This document shows positions 31,623 through 39,918 of a stretch of DNA of 64,000 nucleotides, piece by piece. Both the position numbers and the translations under genes were made by a program. This DNA comes from an uncultured Microbulbifer sp. GTDB taxonomy: Bacteria; Pseudomonadota; Gammaproteobacteria; Pseudomonadales; Cellvibrionaceae. Under the pieces are notes generated by a model. It saw only the letters and a list, made by a program, of their open reading frames with translations. It made no database searches and was not told the origin of the DNA. The DNA lies in the NCBI RefSeq assembly GCF_947504145.1, contig NZ_CANNGQ010000004.1, positions 496,001 to 560,000 of the forward strand, given 5' to 3'. How positions within the stretch are numbered: the first letter of the stretch is position 1; each line of letters starts with the position of its first letter.

Positions 31623-32693
31623 ATGCAACTATTACGCAGTATTACGTTTTATCTCGTCACTATTGGCGCCGTACTTCATAGCAATTCTGCAGCGTCCGCT
31701 GCACAAGATCACCCTCTGATCAATCGGTTTCCCGGATCAACCATCAATAAACATGGATTTGCCGAGTACGAAGAGGTCAACTTACTACTTAGCACACCTT
31801 ATAAAGACACGAAGAATAGAAAATGGACAGCGGATAAAATCAAGCCGTTGGCCGGAAAAGTTTCATATCTCCACTATGAATTTCCGAAACGCAATACACC
31901 ATTACAGGTATTCAGGAACTACCAGAAAGCCATAAAAAAACAAGGTATGGAAATCCTTTTTAATTGTGAACGCGTTTGTGCCGATGTGAACTATGGGCAC
32001 CTCGATGACTTGATCAACAATGCGCAAAATTACTACCTGAATTATCAGTTCAATCAATATATCGCCGCAAAAAAAGGAAACACCTACCTATCATTGGTGG
32101 TAAACAAAGGTGGCGTTTGGCAATTCGTCATCGAAGAGGAATCACTGAATGACGATCTGATATCGCCTATTGCAAAAACACTGTCTGAAACAGGGAGAAT
32201 CGATCTATACGGATTTTACTTCGACTCTGGAAAATATGAATTGAAAAGCGGTTCCGAAATGGAGTTGAAGCAACTGTCGGATGTTCTGAGTCAATATCCC
32301 GAGTTAAAGATCCGGATAATTGGGCATACTGATAGCGTTGGAGAAAAATACAGTAACCAGAAACTCTCCGCCGCAAGGGCCGACGCGGTGTCCATCGCAC
32401 TACAAAGCCAATACATGATAGACCGGCCTCGCCTGATTACGGCCGGAATGGGTGAATCTCAACCGATCGCAGATAACAGCACGGAAACTGGCAGAGAAAA
32501 AAATCGTCGTGTTGAAGTAATTGCTATTAACCCGGAAGTCATCAACTCCGGCAAAGATTACGCCGATGTTTCGGAGAAACAGCGGGGACGTGGACAAGAA
32601 GATAGCGAACCGCTTCTCAATCAGGCGAAGGAAAAAATGAAAAAAGCGGAAGATGCCAAGGATTTGGCAAAACGGCTAAAAAGGTTTTTCTAA
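31623..32693 (+). CDS. OmpA-family outer-membrane/periplasmic protein
   Basis: 356 residues, ATG 31623 with GGGAG upstream; signal peptide ends near SAASA. Residues about 30-190 form an unassigned N-terminal domain with two Cys (NCERVCADV); DUF4892-like proteins have a similar layout but I cannot confirm this. Residues about 195-310 are a peptidoglycan-binding OmpA/MotB domain: FYFDSGKYELKSGSE, IIGHTDSVGEKYSNQKLSAARA, GMGESQPIADN, ending GREKNRRVEV. The C-terminus is a charged, Lys-rich helix. It follows the GLUG/TSP3 gene in both copies of the module, suggesting the pair works together, perhaps as a surface protein and its peptidoglycan anchor. Codon usage is AT-rich. Confidence 0.85.
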   Translation: MQLLRSITFYLVTIGAVLHSNSAASAAQDHPLINRFPGSTINKHGFAEYEEVNLLLSTPYKDTKNRKWTADKIKPLAGKVSYLHYEFPKRNTPLQVFRNYQKAIKKQGMEILFNCERVCADVNYGHLDDLINNAQNYYLNYQFNQYIAAKKGNTYLSLVVNKGGVWQFVIEEESLNDDLISPIAKTLSETGRIDLYGFYFDSGKYELKSGSEMELKQLSDVLSQYPELKIRIIGHTDSVGEKYSNQKLSAARADAVSIALQSQYMIDRPRLITAGMGESQPIADNSTETGREKNRRVEVIAINPEVINSGKDYADVSEKQRGRGQEDSEPLLNQAKEKMKKAEDAKDLAKRLKRFF

Positions 32694-32780
32694 ACCTATC
32701 ATAGCTTCAAAAAAATCGGCAATCAGAAACTCTGCAGCTTGTAAAGAGTGGCCCGCTTGGGCCACCCATCCCGAATGTAG

Positions 32781-33884
32781 TTATCTCAGTACAATCGACG
32801 AAAAACTCGCCTGAGCGTAATGTCCCTGCGCCTTGTCCTGCTCCCAGTTGCCTGTGCCACCACAACCGGCATACCACATACCATCCTGGTTTTTGGTGCT
32901 GCACTGATTGTAGGTACCGGCTTTAAAGTAGAACCAATCACCGAGGTAACCACGGGGGTTATCCAACGGGTCTACTTCTCCGAGCGGATTGATGTTACTC
33001 GCCAGATTTACCGAGTACTCGACGCGGGGTTTGTTCGGAGATTTAAATGTCAGATGCATCATGTCGCCGTCCACATCGACGGTGTAGCTGAATTCTTCGT
33101 TCAGCTTAATACCCTGTTCACCGGGATCTTCCATGGATTCCCAGGTATTTCCCCAAACCGGGTAGGCAATATCAGTGCGGTTCGGATCATTTTTCTCCAG
33201 GTTGCGTTCGTAGGTCCAGAATACTGAGCCGTGTTCGTGATGCGGCCACTTTTTGTAGTAGATCTTCAGTGGTTCATTGCCGTAACCAAAACCACTGTCG
33301 AGAATACTTTCATCTTTACCTGCGTGAATCTGGCCAATGACTACGGAATACGCGGGTACTCTGTCCGGATTTTCTGCCTCAACGGCCACGTGATTGACCC
33401 TCAGGGTCGCCGACAGCCAGCCACCAATCGCGCCGTAGCGTTTCGCCTTGGGGTGGGAAGCCAGCGCAAAATTGTTGCCAGAGGATCGGGTTTTGGAGTT
33501 TTCCGGGTCGATCATCTGCCGCAGCTCGCTGCGGGTATTGGACGAGCTAATGGTGGTGATGGCTTTGTTGGGCGCAGTAAACACCACCTCACCATTTTCA
33601 TTGCCATAGAAAAAGCGCGGATCGTACAAGCGGGAAACCTGCGGTGGTTCTACTTCATCGATTTTCCCATCGCGGTTGCTGTCCGTGGGTAGGGTAATTT
33701 TCCAATGGCTCAGGTCCATGAGGGCGCCCGGCACAATGGCGGGTGCACGATCAGCACTTGCAACCTCTTCTGATTGCGTTTCCGCCCCACTCTGGCACGC
33801 AGATAACAACATGCAGGCACCGGCAATAGCGGTGCTCCGGGCAATAAAAGCGAGTGGTTTTTTAGAGTGTAGAATTTTTCTCAT
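32781..33884 (-). CDS. Alginate lyase, polysaccharide lyase family 7, lipoprotein
   Basis: 367 residues. Lipobox LLSAC with Cys30 predicts a lipid-anchored protein. Catalytic jelly-roll motifs of PL7: RSELR (118-122), QIH (185-187) and YFKAGTYNQ near residue 330, in the right order. PL7 enzymes cleave alginate by beta-elimination with Tyr and His; QIH rather than QVH is usually linked to guluronate-containing substrate. Two C-terminal Cys (NQCS and AGCGG) may form a disulfide. It lies 130 bp downstream of the PL6 gene on the same strand, but a terminator stands between them. Confidence 0.93.
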   Translation of the reverse strand: MRKILHSKKPLAFIARSTAIAGACMLLSACQSGAETQSEEVASADRAPAIVPGALMDLSHWKITLPTDSNRDGKIDEVEPPQVSRLYDPRFFYGNENGEVVFTAPNKAITTISSSNTRSELRQMIDPENSKTRSSGNNFALASHPKAKRYGAIGGWLSATLRVNHVAVEAENPDRVPAYSVVIGQIHAGKDESILDSGFGYGNEPLKIYYKKWPHHEHGSVFWTYERNLEKNDPNRTDIAYPVWGNTWESMEDPGEQGIKLNEEFSYTVDVDGDMMHLTFKSPNKPRVEYSVNLASNINPLGEVDPLDNPRGYLGDWFYFKAGTYNQCSTKNQDGMWYAGCGGTGNWEQDKAQGHYAQASFSSIVLR

Positions 33885-33961
33885 AACATCATTCCTGCAA
33901 TTAACGATGGGCGGTTTAACAAGGCTAACGAACTGTGTCGTTTTTTAGTGGGTTAAGTAGA

Positions 33962-33990
33962 GAAAACGGGCTTCTTGTGAAAAAGCCCGC
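33962..33990 (-). terminator. Terminator after the PL6 gene (minus strand)
   Basis: On the minus strand CGGGCTT/AAGCCCG (plus coordinates 33983-33989 with 33967-33973) is followed by TTTT. This would limit read-through from PL6 into PL7. Confidence 0.75.
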
Positions 33991-34015
33991 TTTCCGCGTT
34001 CATTTCATCAGATAT

Positions 34016-36547
34016 TTATGGGCGATAGTTCATGGGCCCCACATCGCTACCGGTCAGGGGGCGAATGGTGATTGCCGTACTACTGGCTTCATCTGCTCCC
34101 GCGTCCGGCAAGCTGTCCCGCGGCTGCCCGTCCATATCCACGTCGATGGAGGGGAAGTTGCCCTGGGTGGCGAAGCTGTAGACACCGCCATCGACTGCCG
34201 GGCTGTTGCCCGATGGGCGGTAAACGCCGTCGCTGTCTCTGGACAACTGCGCATCCACAAAGGAGATGCCGTTGACGTTGCTCAGGTCGCTGTCGGAATA
34301 GGCTTCACCGTGGAAGTAGTTGCCCGCGATTACTGAATCCACTGGCATACCGTCTGCGGACTGAACCAGTACCGGCCCCACGGCGTTGGCGATGATGTTG
34401 TTCACCAGAGTAACCGATTCCGGGTTGCGCGATTTTTTGCCGCCGTCAATGTTGAGGCTATTCACGCAGTCCACGATGGTGTTGTGGGCAATCATCACGT
34501 TTTCAAACTGCTGATAGCCGTTGGTGTCGTTGCCATCCGCGCCCATCATCACGATACCGCCGTGGTGGGTGGTGTTGGCGAAATTGCAGTCTTCGATGTA
34601 GTTGTTCACCACCACATGCCCATCGTCGACGATGCGGATACCGGCGGAGAGCGGGTAGCCGTCACCGAAGATAAAGTTGTGTGCGATGGTGGCACTGGTG
34701 CCGTGGCGGGTGGTGATGGAGCCGTAGCTGTGGCGAATGGTGTTGTGCTGTATCACATTGTGCCCGGCTTTATTGGAAATGATTTCCGCTTCGCCCTGGA
34801 TATCTTCGAAATAGTTGTACTCCACGCGGGAGTAGGAACTGATCGTGTGGGTGGCGCTGTCACCAATACGCACAGCTTCCAGTTCGTTGTCGCTGGCATC
34901 GGGGAATTCCTTGCCATCCAGCGGTGGGCGGTTGCCGAAGTAGTTGTGGTCGATCTGCGCCCGGTCGGGATCGGCATCGGTTTCTTCGCGGTTGATCAAT
35001 AGCAGTGGGCCGCGATTGATTTTGCCGCTGAACCAGCTGTGGTCGATGCGGTTGTTGGTGCCGTAAATATTCAGCCACTTGTTGCTGCCGTCGAAGGCGT
35101 GATCCCAGTCGATGATGGCCAGTTCCGTCATGCGGCAATAGTGACAGGGAGCGCTGCCCGTTCCACGGGTCTGGATCAGGTCACTGCTGGACGAATTACC
35201 ATTTTTGAAGGTGATGCCCTGCAGCACCAGATACTCACCACCCATGCGCACCTGGGCTTCACCGCCAAATAGGACCTTGCCGGGGTTCTGTGCAGCAACG
35301 GTAATCGGGGCGCTTTCGCTGCCGATACCGCCCATGTTCAGCTCCACATCGTTATAGGTGCCGTCGGTCAGGCATACGGTGGTGCCCGCGGTCATGCTCC
35401 AGCCAGTTGCCGATTCCAGTTCTGATGGGCTGGAGACAAACTGGGTGCAGTTGATCTCCGGAACGGAATTCAGCTCGCTCACCGGCAGGCCGCCGCTACC
35501 ACCGGAACTGCTGGAAGAGCTGCTGGAGGAGCCGCCGGAAGAACTGCTGGAAGAACTACTGGAGCTGCTACTTGAACTACCACCTGAACTGCTGCCGGAG
35601 CTACTACCAGAACCGTCGCCAACAATACCCACCAATGCCACTTCGGTAATGCTGTTCCAGCTGTTGGCGCTGTTGCCGTAGCCCACCACACGAACAAACT
35701 GGCCGTCAGTGTCGGTTACGTCGATGGGCTGTAGTTCGTCGGTCGCGGTCGGCTGGGTGCCGCTCCACACAGTCTGCCAGTTGTTCTGGTCGGTGGAGAC
35801 CTCGATGTCGAACGTGGCCGCGCGCTGGTCGCCTTTATAGAAAGCGAGTTGGACTTCGGTCAGGGTGGCGGTGTCGCCCAGGTCGTACTGAATCCAGGCA
35901 CCTTCGCCATCGGCAGACCAGCGCGTAGAGAGATGCCCATCCAGGGTATTTTCTGGCACGTTGCCGTCGTGGTCGCTGGCGGCAACACCGTCGATGGAGA
36001 GCATCCCTATGCTTGGCTCACCACCTCCGCTACTACTACTGCTACTACCACCGCTGCTACCACTGCCGCCGCCGCTGCTGTTTCCGGCGCTTTCCACAAA
36101 CTCCACTTCCGTGAGGCTATTCCAGTCGTTGCTGGTGTTGCCGCCGCCTACGATTTTCACATAGCGAGCGTTGTAGTCGCCAAGGCCGTAGCTTTCCAGC
36201 TCGCTGGTCTGCCCGGAGCTGGCACCATCGACAATCAGGGCCCAGTTGGCGTTGTCGTCAGAGAGGTAAACGCTGAAATACGTCTGGCGGGAGTCGCCGT
36301 TGTAAAAGGCAATATCGATCGCGGAAAGCGCGGTGACCGCGCCCAGGTCGTAGGTGATCCATTGGCCGGCACCCTGGGCAGACCAGCGGGTATTCAGGTC
36401 TTTGTCGAGGGTGTTGGCGGGGAGGTTGCCATCGTTGTCACTGGCGGTGACAGATAGCGGTTCAAGCGCAGCGGAACCGGACGCAAGCGTCAGGCCGAGC
36501 AATGGTGTTGCTATGGTCGATAGCAAAAATTTCTGTTTACTGGACAT
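34016..36547 (-). CDS. Secreted polysaccharide lyase family 6 (alginate/chondroitin lyase-like) with two CBM32-like domains
   Basis: 843 residues. Signal peptide 1-28. Two discoidin (F5/8 type C, CBM32-like) domains at about 29-153 and 180-308, each followed by a serine/glycine linker (154-178; 312-353). The PL6 right-handed beta-helix fills 360-843: NELEAVRIG (554-562) as the calcium-site region and ISNKAGHNVIQHNT...TTRHG with candidate catalytic Lys593 and Arg614. Family members cut alginate or dermatan sulfate; the neighbouring PL7 favours alginate. Poly-serine linkers are common in secreted enzymes of Saccharophagus, Cellvibrio and Microbulbifer. Transcribed from the 678-bp leader at 36548-37225. 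Confidence 0.92.
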   Translation of the reverse strand: MSSKQKFLLSTIATPLLGLTLASGSAALEPLSVTASDNDGNLPANTLDKDLNTRWSAQGAGQWITYDLGAVTALSAIDIAFYNGDSRQTYFSVYLSDDNANWALIVDGASSGQTSELESYGLGDYNARYVKIVGGGNTSNDWNSLTEVEFVESAGNSSGGGSGSSGGSSSSSSGGGEPSIGMLSIDGVAASDHDGNVPENTLDGHLSTRWSADGEGAWIQYDLGDTATLTEVQLAFYKGDQRAATFDIEVSTDQNNWQTVWSGTQPTATDELQPIDVTDTDGQFVRVVGYGNSANSWNSITEVALVGIVGDGSGSSSGSSSGGSSSSSSSSSSSSSSGGSSSSSSSSSGGSGGLPVSELNSVPEINCTQFVSSPSELESATGWSMTAGTTVCLTDGTYNDVELNMGGIGSESAPITVAAQNPGKVLFGGEAQVRMGGEYLVLQGITFKNGNSSSSDLIQTRGTGSAPCHYCRMTELAIIDWDHAFDGSNKWLNIYGTNNRIDHSWFSGKINRGPLLLINREETDADPDRAQIDHNYFGNRPPLDGKEFPDASDNELEAVRIGDSATHTISSYSRVEYNYFEDIQGEAEIISNKAGHNVIQHNTIRHSYGSITTRHGTSATIAHNFIFGDGYPLSAGIRIVDDGHVVVNNYIEDCNFANTTHHGGIVMMGADGNDTNGYQQFENVMIAHNTIVDCVNSLNIDGGKKSRNPESVTLVNNIIANAVGPVLVQSADGMPVDSVIAGNYFHGEAYSDSDLSNVNGISFVDAQLSRDSDGVYRPSGNSPAVDGGVYSFATQGNFPSIDVDMDGQPRDSLPDAGADEASSTAITIRPLTGSDVGPMNYRP

Positions 36548-36889
36548 GAAGTAATTTCTCTCAAATCAACGTTGCCAGGGCGCACCGGGGTGCGCCGATA
36601 AGCGAACGACAAGCGGGCATATACTTCACGCAAGGGTCATCATCGCTGAGTAAAAGTTTTGTACTTTTTTATGTGTTTTCGGGCCGGGTAGCTGTGCCGA
36701 CCCGGCGATGAGCGTTGCGTATTATTGACTTATTATTCGCGCTGTATGACCAGTAAAGCTGGCACCTGAGTACCGAATTGACTGTAGCGGCTTCACTGGT
36801 TTCGGTTTGCTGTGAGCGGATGCGCTACTGATCTGGATCAGCAGGGGACAGGCACACACGGCGGAAAAACCTTAACCGAAACCCTATAT

Positions 36890-36901
36890 CTGGTATACAA
36901 A
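36890..36901. promoter_or_regulatory. Weak GntR/UxuR-like half-palindrome
   Basis: TGGTATACAA at 36891-36900 differs by one base from the TGGTATACCA core of UxuR/ExuR-type operators. Reported only because two better sites of the same type lie 110 and 200 bp away. Confidence 0.35.
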
Positions 36902-37006
36902 CTGGATGCCCAATTTATGTGAACCAGTCTGACAGAACCGCCAGAAAAATGAAATATTGGCGCAAAATTCGATTTCTTGCACCAAATATCGCGCGATTCT
37001 GATCGT

Positions 37007-37020
37007 ATTGGTCGACCAAT
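37007..37020. promoter_or_regulatory. Putative GntR-family (FadR subgroup) operator
   Basis: ATTGGTCGACCAAT is a perfect 14-bp palindrome with the TTGGTnnACCAA form known for UxuR/ExuR-type uronate regulators of the GntR/FadR subgroup. Placement upstream of an alginate-lyase-type gene fits control by uronic acids. No such regulator is encoded in this window. Confidence 0.6.
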
Positions 37021-37089
37021 TTTCGGGTGAGGTGTGCGTTAAAGGATGGAAGGCTACAGGATATGTTGAAGGATATGGGTTGGTTGATT

Positions 37090-37105
37090 AACTGGTTGAC
37101 CAGTT
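37090..37105. promoter_or_regulatory. Second putative GntR-family operator
   Basis: AACTGGT-TG-ACCAGTT has 7-bp arms and the same TGGTnnACCA core as the site at 37007-37020, 83 bp away center to center. Confidence 0.5.
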
Positions 37106-37178
37106 GCGCCGGTTGTATCCGCACTGGAGGTTACAGTGGGTATCGAATCGAAATCGCGATTTCTTAAGACGCGGGGAA

Positions 37179-37200
37179 CGGGCAGAGAAAACTCTGCCCG
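37179..37200 (-). terminator. Hairpin after TonB receptor gene, possible terminator
   Basis: CGGGCAGAG/CTCTGCCCG (37179-37187 with 37192-37200) with an AAAA/TTTT loop, 26 bp past the stop of the minus-strand receptor gene. Only two T follow on the minus strand, so termination would be weak. A 14-bp palindrome GAAATCGCGATTTC lies next to it at 37150-37163. Confidence 0.5.
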
Positions 37201-37225
37201 CAGTGACGATACGACGGGTGGGTGT

Positions 37226-39616
37226 TTAGAAGTCGACGGTGGCCGACAGGGACGCGGTGCGCGGTGCGCCGATCCAGGCGCCGTTGGCAACCACGGTGCC
37301 CAGATAATCTTCGTCGAACAGGTTGTTTACCACCAGGTTCAGGTTGATGTTGCTCAGTGCCGGGCTCAGGTCATACAGATTTACACCCAGATATGCATCG
37401 GCCACCAAATAGGATTCCGCTACCCAGGTATTGGCGACGTCCACATAACGGTCTCCGGTCATTTTTGCCGAGAAGCCCGCGTAAAGGGAGTCTGAAGTCC
37501 AGTCGAGACCAGCCGCCAGCAACCGGTCGGCAACGCCTACCACCTGATTGCCCGGTGCCAGCCCGAGGGATTGATCCACGGCCGGGTCGCCCGAGCCGAG
37601 GTAATTCGCATCCAGCTGGGTGTAAGAGGCGAACAGGCTGAACGCCTCGCTCAGGTTGTAATTCACTAGCAATTCAATCCCGTCCGATTCCACACCACCG
37701 GCATTGAAGTAGCTGCCGTTGGTGCCGATGGGATAGTTGGGTCCGGTGGACGTATTGTTGTCGATAAAGATGATGCGGTTGTCGAACTCGTTGCTGAAAA
37801 ATGTGGCGGTTGCCGCGATGTTGTCTGCGTCATAGCGCACGCCGAGCTCGATGGTTTCTGACGTTTCCGGCGCGATGTTGTTCAGGTCGGACTCCGGGCG
37901 CTCCAGTACCTCGTCGCTGATTGCGCGGAAGTTTTCTGCATAACCGGCGAACACCTCGGCCCCCTGCACCGGCGTCTGCCACACAAGACCGGCAGACAGC
38001 AGGATATCGGAATCGGAATCGATCTCCGTGTCCGGGGACTGGTTGAACAGGTCTTCCCGCGCAATATCCACCATAAACTGCTTTGCACCCAGGCTCAGGG
38101 TGACGTCAGAAACCGTGACGGCGTCCTGCAGATACCACTTGGTGGTTTCCTGTGGGTAGCTGCGGTCGTATTGCACCCAGTAGGGCGTCGCATCAAATGC
38201 GTGGCCAGTGGTGGCGTCGCTGATTTTGTGCCAATCGCGATGTTCATCGCGGGTGGCGTCTTCGACCCAGAGCCCGCCGCGCAGTTCGTTCTGCAGACCG
38301 GCGAATTCACCGTTGTGGGTAAAGTCCAGGGTGAAGCCGTTGCGCTCTTTTTTGTAGTGGGTGTGACGATACGACATGGCGGGAATGGCACCGGCTTCGT
38401 AACAGGCCGGATCGTACTCGGGGCCGGCCTGGCCATAGATGGTGACCACAGAGGATTCGCAATCTGCGCGCGGCGTCAGCGCCTGGCCATTTGCATCCAC
38501 GTAATAGATGGTGCCGCTACCGTTGGCAACAGTGGCCGTGGTGCCGCCGTTGAATTCCGAGTGGCCGTCGGCACCGTCGTCGGTAACGTCGACCAGATAC
38601 GGGGGCAGCCAGTCGCCGCGGCCCTCATTGCTGTGGTAGTAGACTCCGGCGTTCAGTTGCAGGGATTCGGTCACGTCAAAGGCAAGTTGCCCATAGGCCA
38701 GCAGGTTTTCCCGCAGGGTGGACCAGCCGCGGCGGTAGAGTTGGTCGACATTCGGGATACCGCTCCATTCACCGTTCAGGAAATCGGATTCCGGGTACTG
38801 GGCAAATTGCTCAGCGCTGTACACGCGCTGGTAGTTGTCTTCGTGTGTGTCGTCCCAAGAGAGGTAGCCTTTAAACTCGGCCCGGTCGAAATTCGTCACG
38901 AGTTTGGCTGCGATATGTTCGCGTTCGTTCTGCGCGGTTTCGGTAACCCAGTCCGTGGCTTCCTGGCTGGAATAGGAAATCCAGGCTTTGCTGTTGCCGG
39001 CGAAAGTACCGGTATCGTGGCGCAGGTAAAAACGCTGGGCGTCGAACTCGCCGAGGGAAACTTCCGTGCGGGTGCGGCTGCTATCCATGGGGTCTGAGGT
39101 TCTGAAATCCACAGTGCCGCCGAGAGCCTCATGGGAGCGTGTGGCGATATCCGCAGTGCCCTGGGTCACCTCGGCGCCGCCCATATTGCCCGGGTCGATA
39201 AACCGGTTGGCCTTGGAGCCACCGCCGTAGCCGGAGCCACCATTGGGAATGCCGTCGATGGTGGTACCCACCTGCTGTTCGTTCAGGCTGGTGGTGAAGC
39301 CGCGCACGGTGATGTTGGTGGACCAGTCATCAAAACCGTAGGTGTCGCCCTCGTTGATAGAAACCCCCGGAAGATTGTCGATCACCGCGTTGACGCTGGT
39401 GATGCTCGACTGCTGGCGGCGCATGGGCTCGGTGACCTCACTGCTGTTGAACGTGCTGCCGGTGCCGACAACGGTCACTTCTTCCAGTTTGTCTTCGGTG
39501 TTTTTTGCCGCGCTGGTTGGCTCTGTCGCTGCTACAGCGTATGGCGCGGACAGGGATAGCACGGCTATCGCGACTGCCAGAGTATTTCTGGCGAGGAGTG
39601 GGTTGTTGGCCTGCAT
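37226..39616 (-). CDS. TonB-dependent outer-membrane receptor 1
   Basis: 796 residues; signal peptide ends near YAVAA, ribosome binding site AAGGATGAC. TonB-box-like EEVTVVGTG at about 45-53, a plug domain (VIDNLPGVSINEGDTYG, NITVRGF, TIDGIPNGGSGYGGG, ...GGTVDFRT) and a 22-strand barrel ending in Phe (SLSATVDF). Imports a bulky substrate across the outer membrane using TonB energy. The substrate is not given by the sequence; alginate oligosaccharide is possible from the neighbouring PL6 and PL7 genes, a ferric siderophore from the iron operon on its other side. It has its own transcription unit. Confidence 0.92.
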   Translation of the reverse strand: MQANNPLLARNTLAVAIAVLSLSAPYAVAATEPTSAAKNTEDKLEEVTVVGTGSTFNSSEVTEPMRRQQSSITSVNAVIDNLPGVSINEGDTYGFDDWSTNITVRGFTTSLNEQQVGTTIDGIPNGGSGYGGGSKANRFIDPGNMGGAEVTQGTADIATRSHEALGGTVDFRTSDPMDSSRTRTEVSLGEFDAQRFYLRHDTGTFAGNSKAWISYSSQEATDWVTETAQNEREHIAAKLVTNFDRAEFKGYLSWDDTHEDNYQRVYSAEQFAQYPESDFLNGEWSGIPNVDQLYRRGWSTLRENLLAYGQLAFDVTESLQLNAGVYYHSNEGRGDWLPPYLVDVTDDGADGHSEFNGGTTATVANGSGTIYYVDANGQALTPRADCESSVVTIYGQAGPEYDPACYEAGAIPAMSYRHTHYKKERNGFTLDFTHNGEFAGLQNELRGGLWVEDATRDEHRDWHKISDATTGHAFDATPYWVQYDRSYPQETTKWYLQDAVTVSDVTLSLGAKQFMVDIAREDLFNQSPDTEIDSDSDILLSAGLVWQTPVQGAEVFAGYAENFRAISDEVLERPESDLNNIAPETSETIELGVRYDADNIAATATFFSNEFDNRIIFIDNNTSTGPNYPIGTNGSYFNAGGVESDGIELLVNYNLSEAFSLFASYTQLDANYLGSGDPAVDQSLGLAPGNQVVGVADRLLAAGLDWTSDSLYAGFSAKMTGDRYVDVANTWVAESYLVADAYLGVNLYDLSPALSNINLNLVVNNLFDEDYLGTVVANGAWIGAPRTASLSATVDF

Positions 39617-39918
39617 GAGTCATCCTTGTGGTTTATCAATTTTTGTCGCGCGACTGCTTTGTCCGGGAGTCAGCCCGAACCGAAAAGCCGGAATCACTGG
39701 ATAGATTCGCGCGCCAACAAGATGACCAACGGTGATGAACCGCTTTTTACGTTTGGGTGAAATTAAGATGAATGGGGATGGTTTTGCAGGGGGGGGCAGG
39801 GAAAGTTTGCAGGGAACAGGTTTGCGGAGGTGGCTTCACAGGGTGCGGAATGCACGAAGGAATGCGGAAATAAAAAGGTCCGGAAAAACCGGACCTGTCA
39901 GGGAGGTGGGGCCTAGCG
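39617..39918 (-). other. Promoter region of TonB receptor 1
   Basis: 302 bp. The left part must hold the receptor promoter; the terminator of the PepSY operon is at 39871-39896. A G-rich run of eight G lies near 39790. No Fur box and no full TGGTnnACCA site was seen. Confidence 0.5.
39871..39896 (-). terminator. Terminator of the PepSY operon (minus strand)
   Basis: AGGTCCGG/CCGGACCT stem (39876-39883 with 39889-39896) with, on the minus strand, a TTTTT loop and a TTTTA tail. It ends the DUF3325-DUF3649-PepSY operon. Confidence 0.88.

Larger units (their letters stand above)
28147..31790 (+). repeat. Tandem module duplication, unit 2 (complete)
   Basis: Second copy of the module at 23262-27966, continuing without interruption into the full OmpA-family gene at 31623-32693. 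Shorter than unit 1 because the large protein has one GLUG block instead of two. It is the copy with an intact gene pair. Confidence 0.85.
36548..37225 (-). promoter_or_regulatory. Long leader/control region of the PL6 gene
   Basis: 678 bp without a supported gene, upstream of PL6 and downstream of a TonB receptor. It contains a hairpin 32 nt before the PL6 start (36579-36596, GGCGCAC/GTGCGCC), another at 36683-36706, a CTGATC-TG-GATCAG palindrome (36828-36841), and TGGTnnACCA-type sites listed separately. No -35/-10 pair was assigned with confidence. Confidence 0.6.

Noticed and set aside
32748..32765. GTGGCCC/GGGCCAC hairpin between the OmpA-family and PL7 genes as a bidirectional terminator
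   Set aside because: The stem is sound but neither side has a T tract, so termination cannot be claimed.
35480..36086. Simple-sequence DNA in the PL6 gene
   Set aside because: This encodes the Ser/Gly linkers between domains; codons are mixed, so it is a normal linker rather than a microsatellite.
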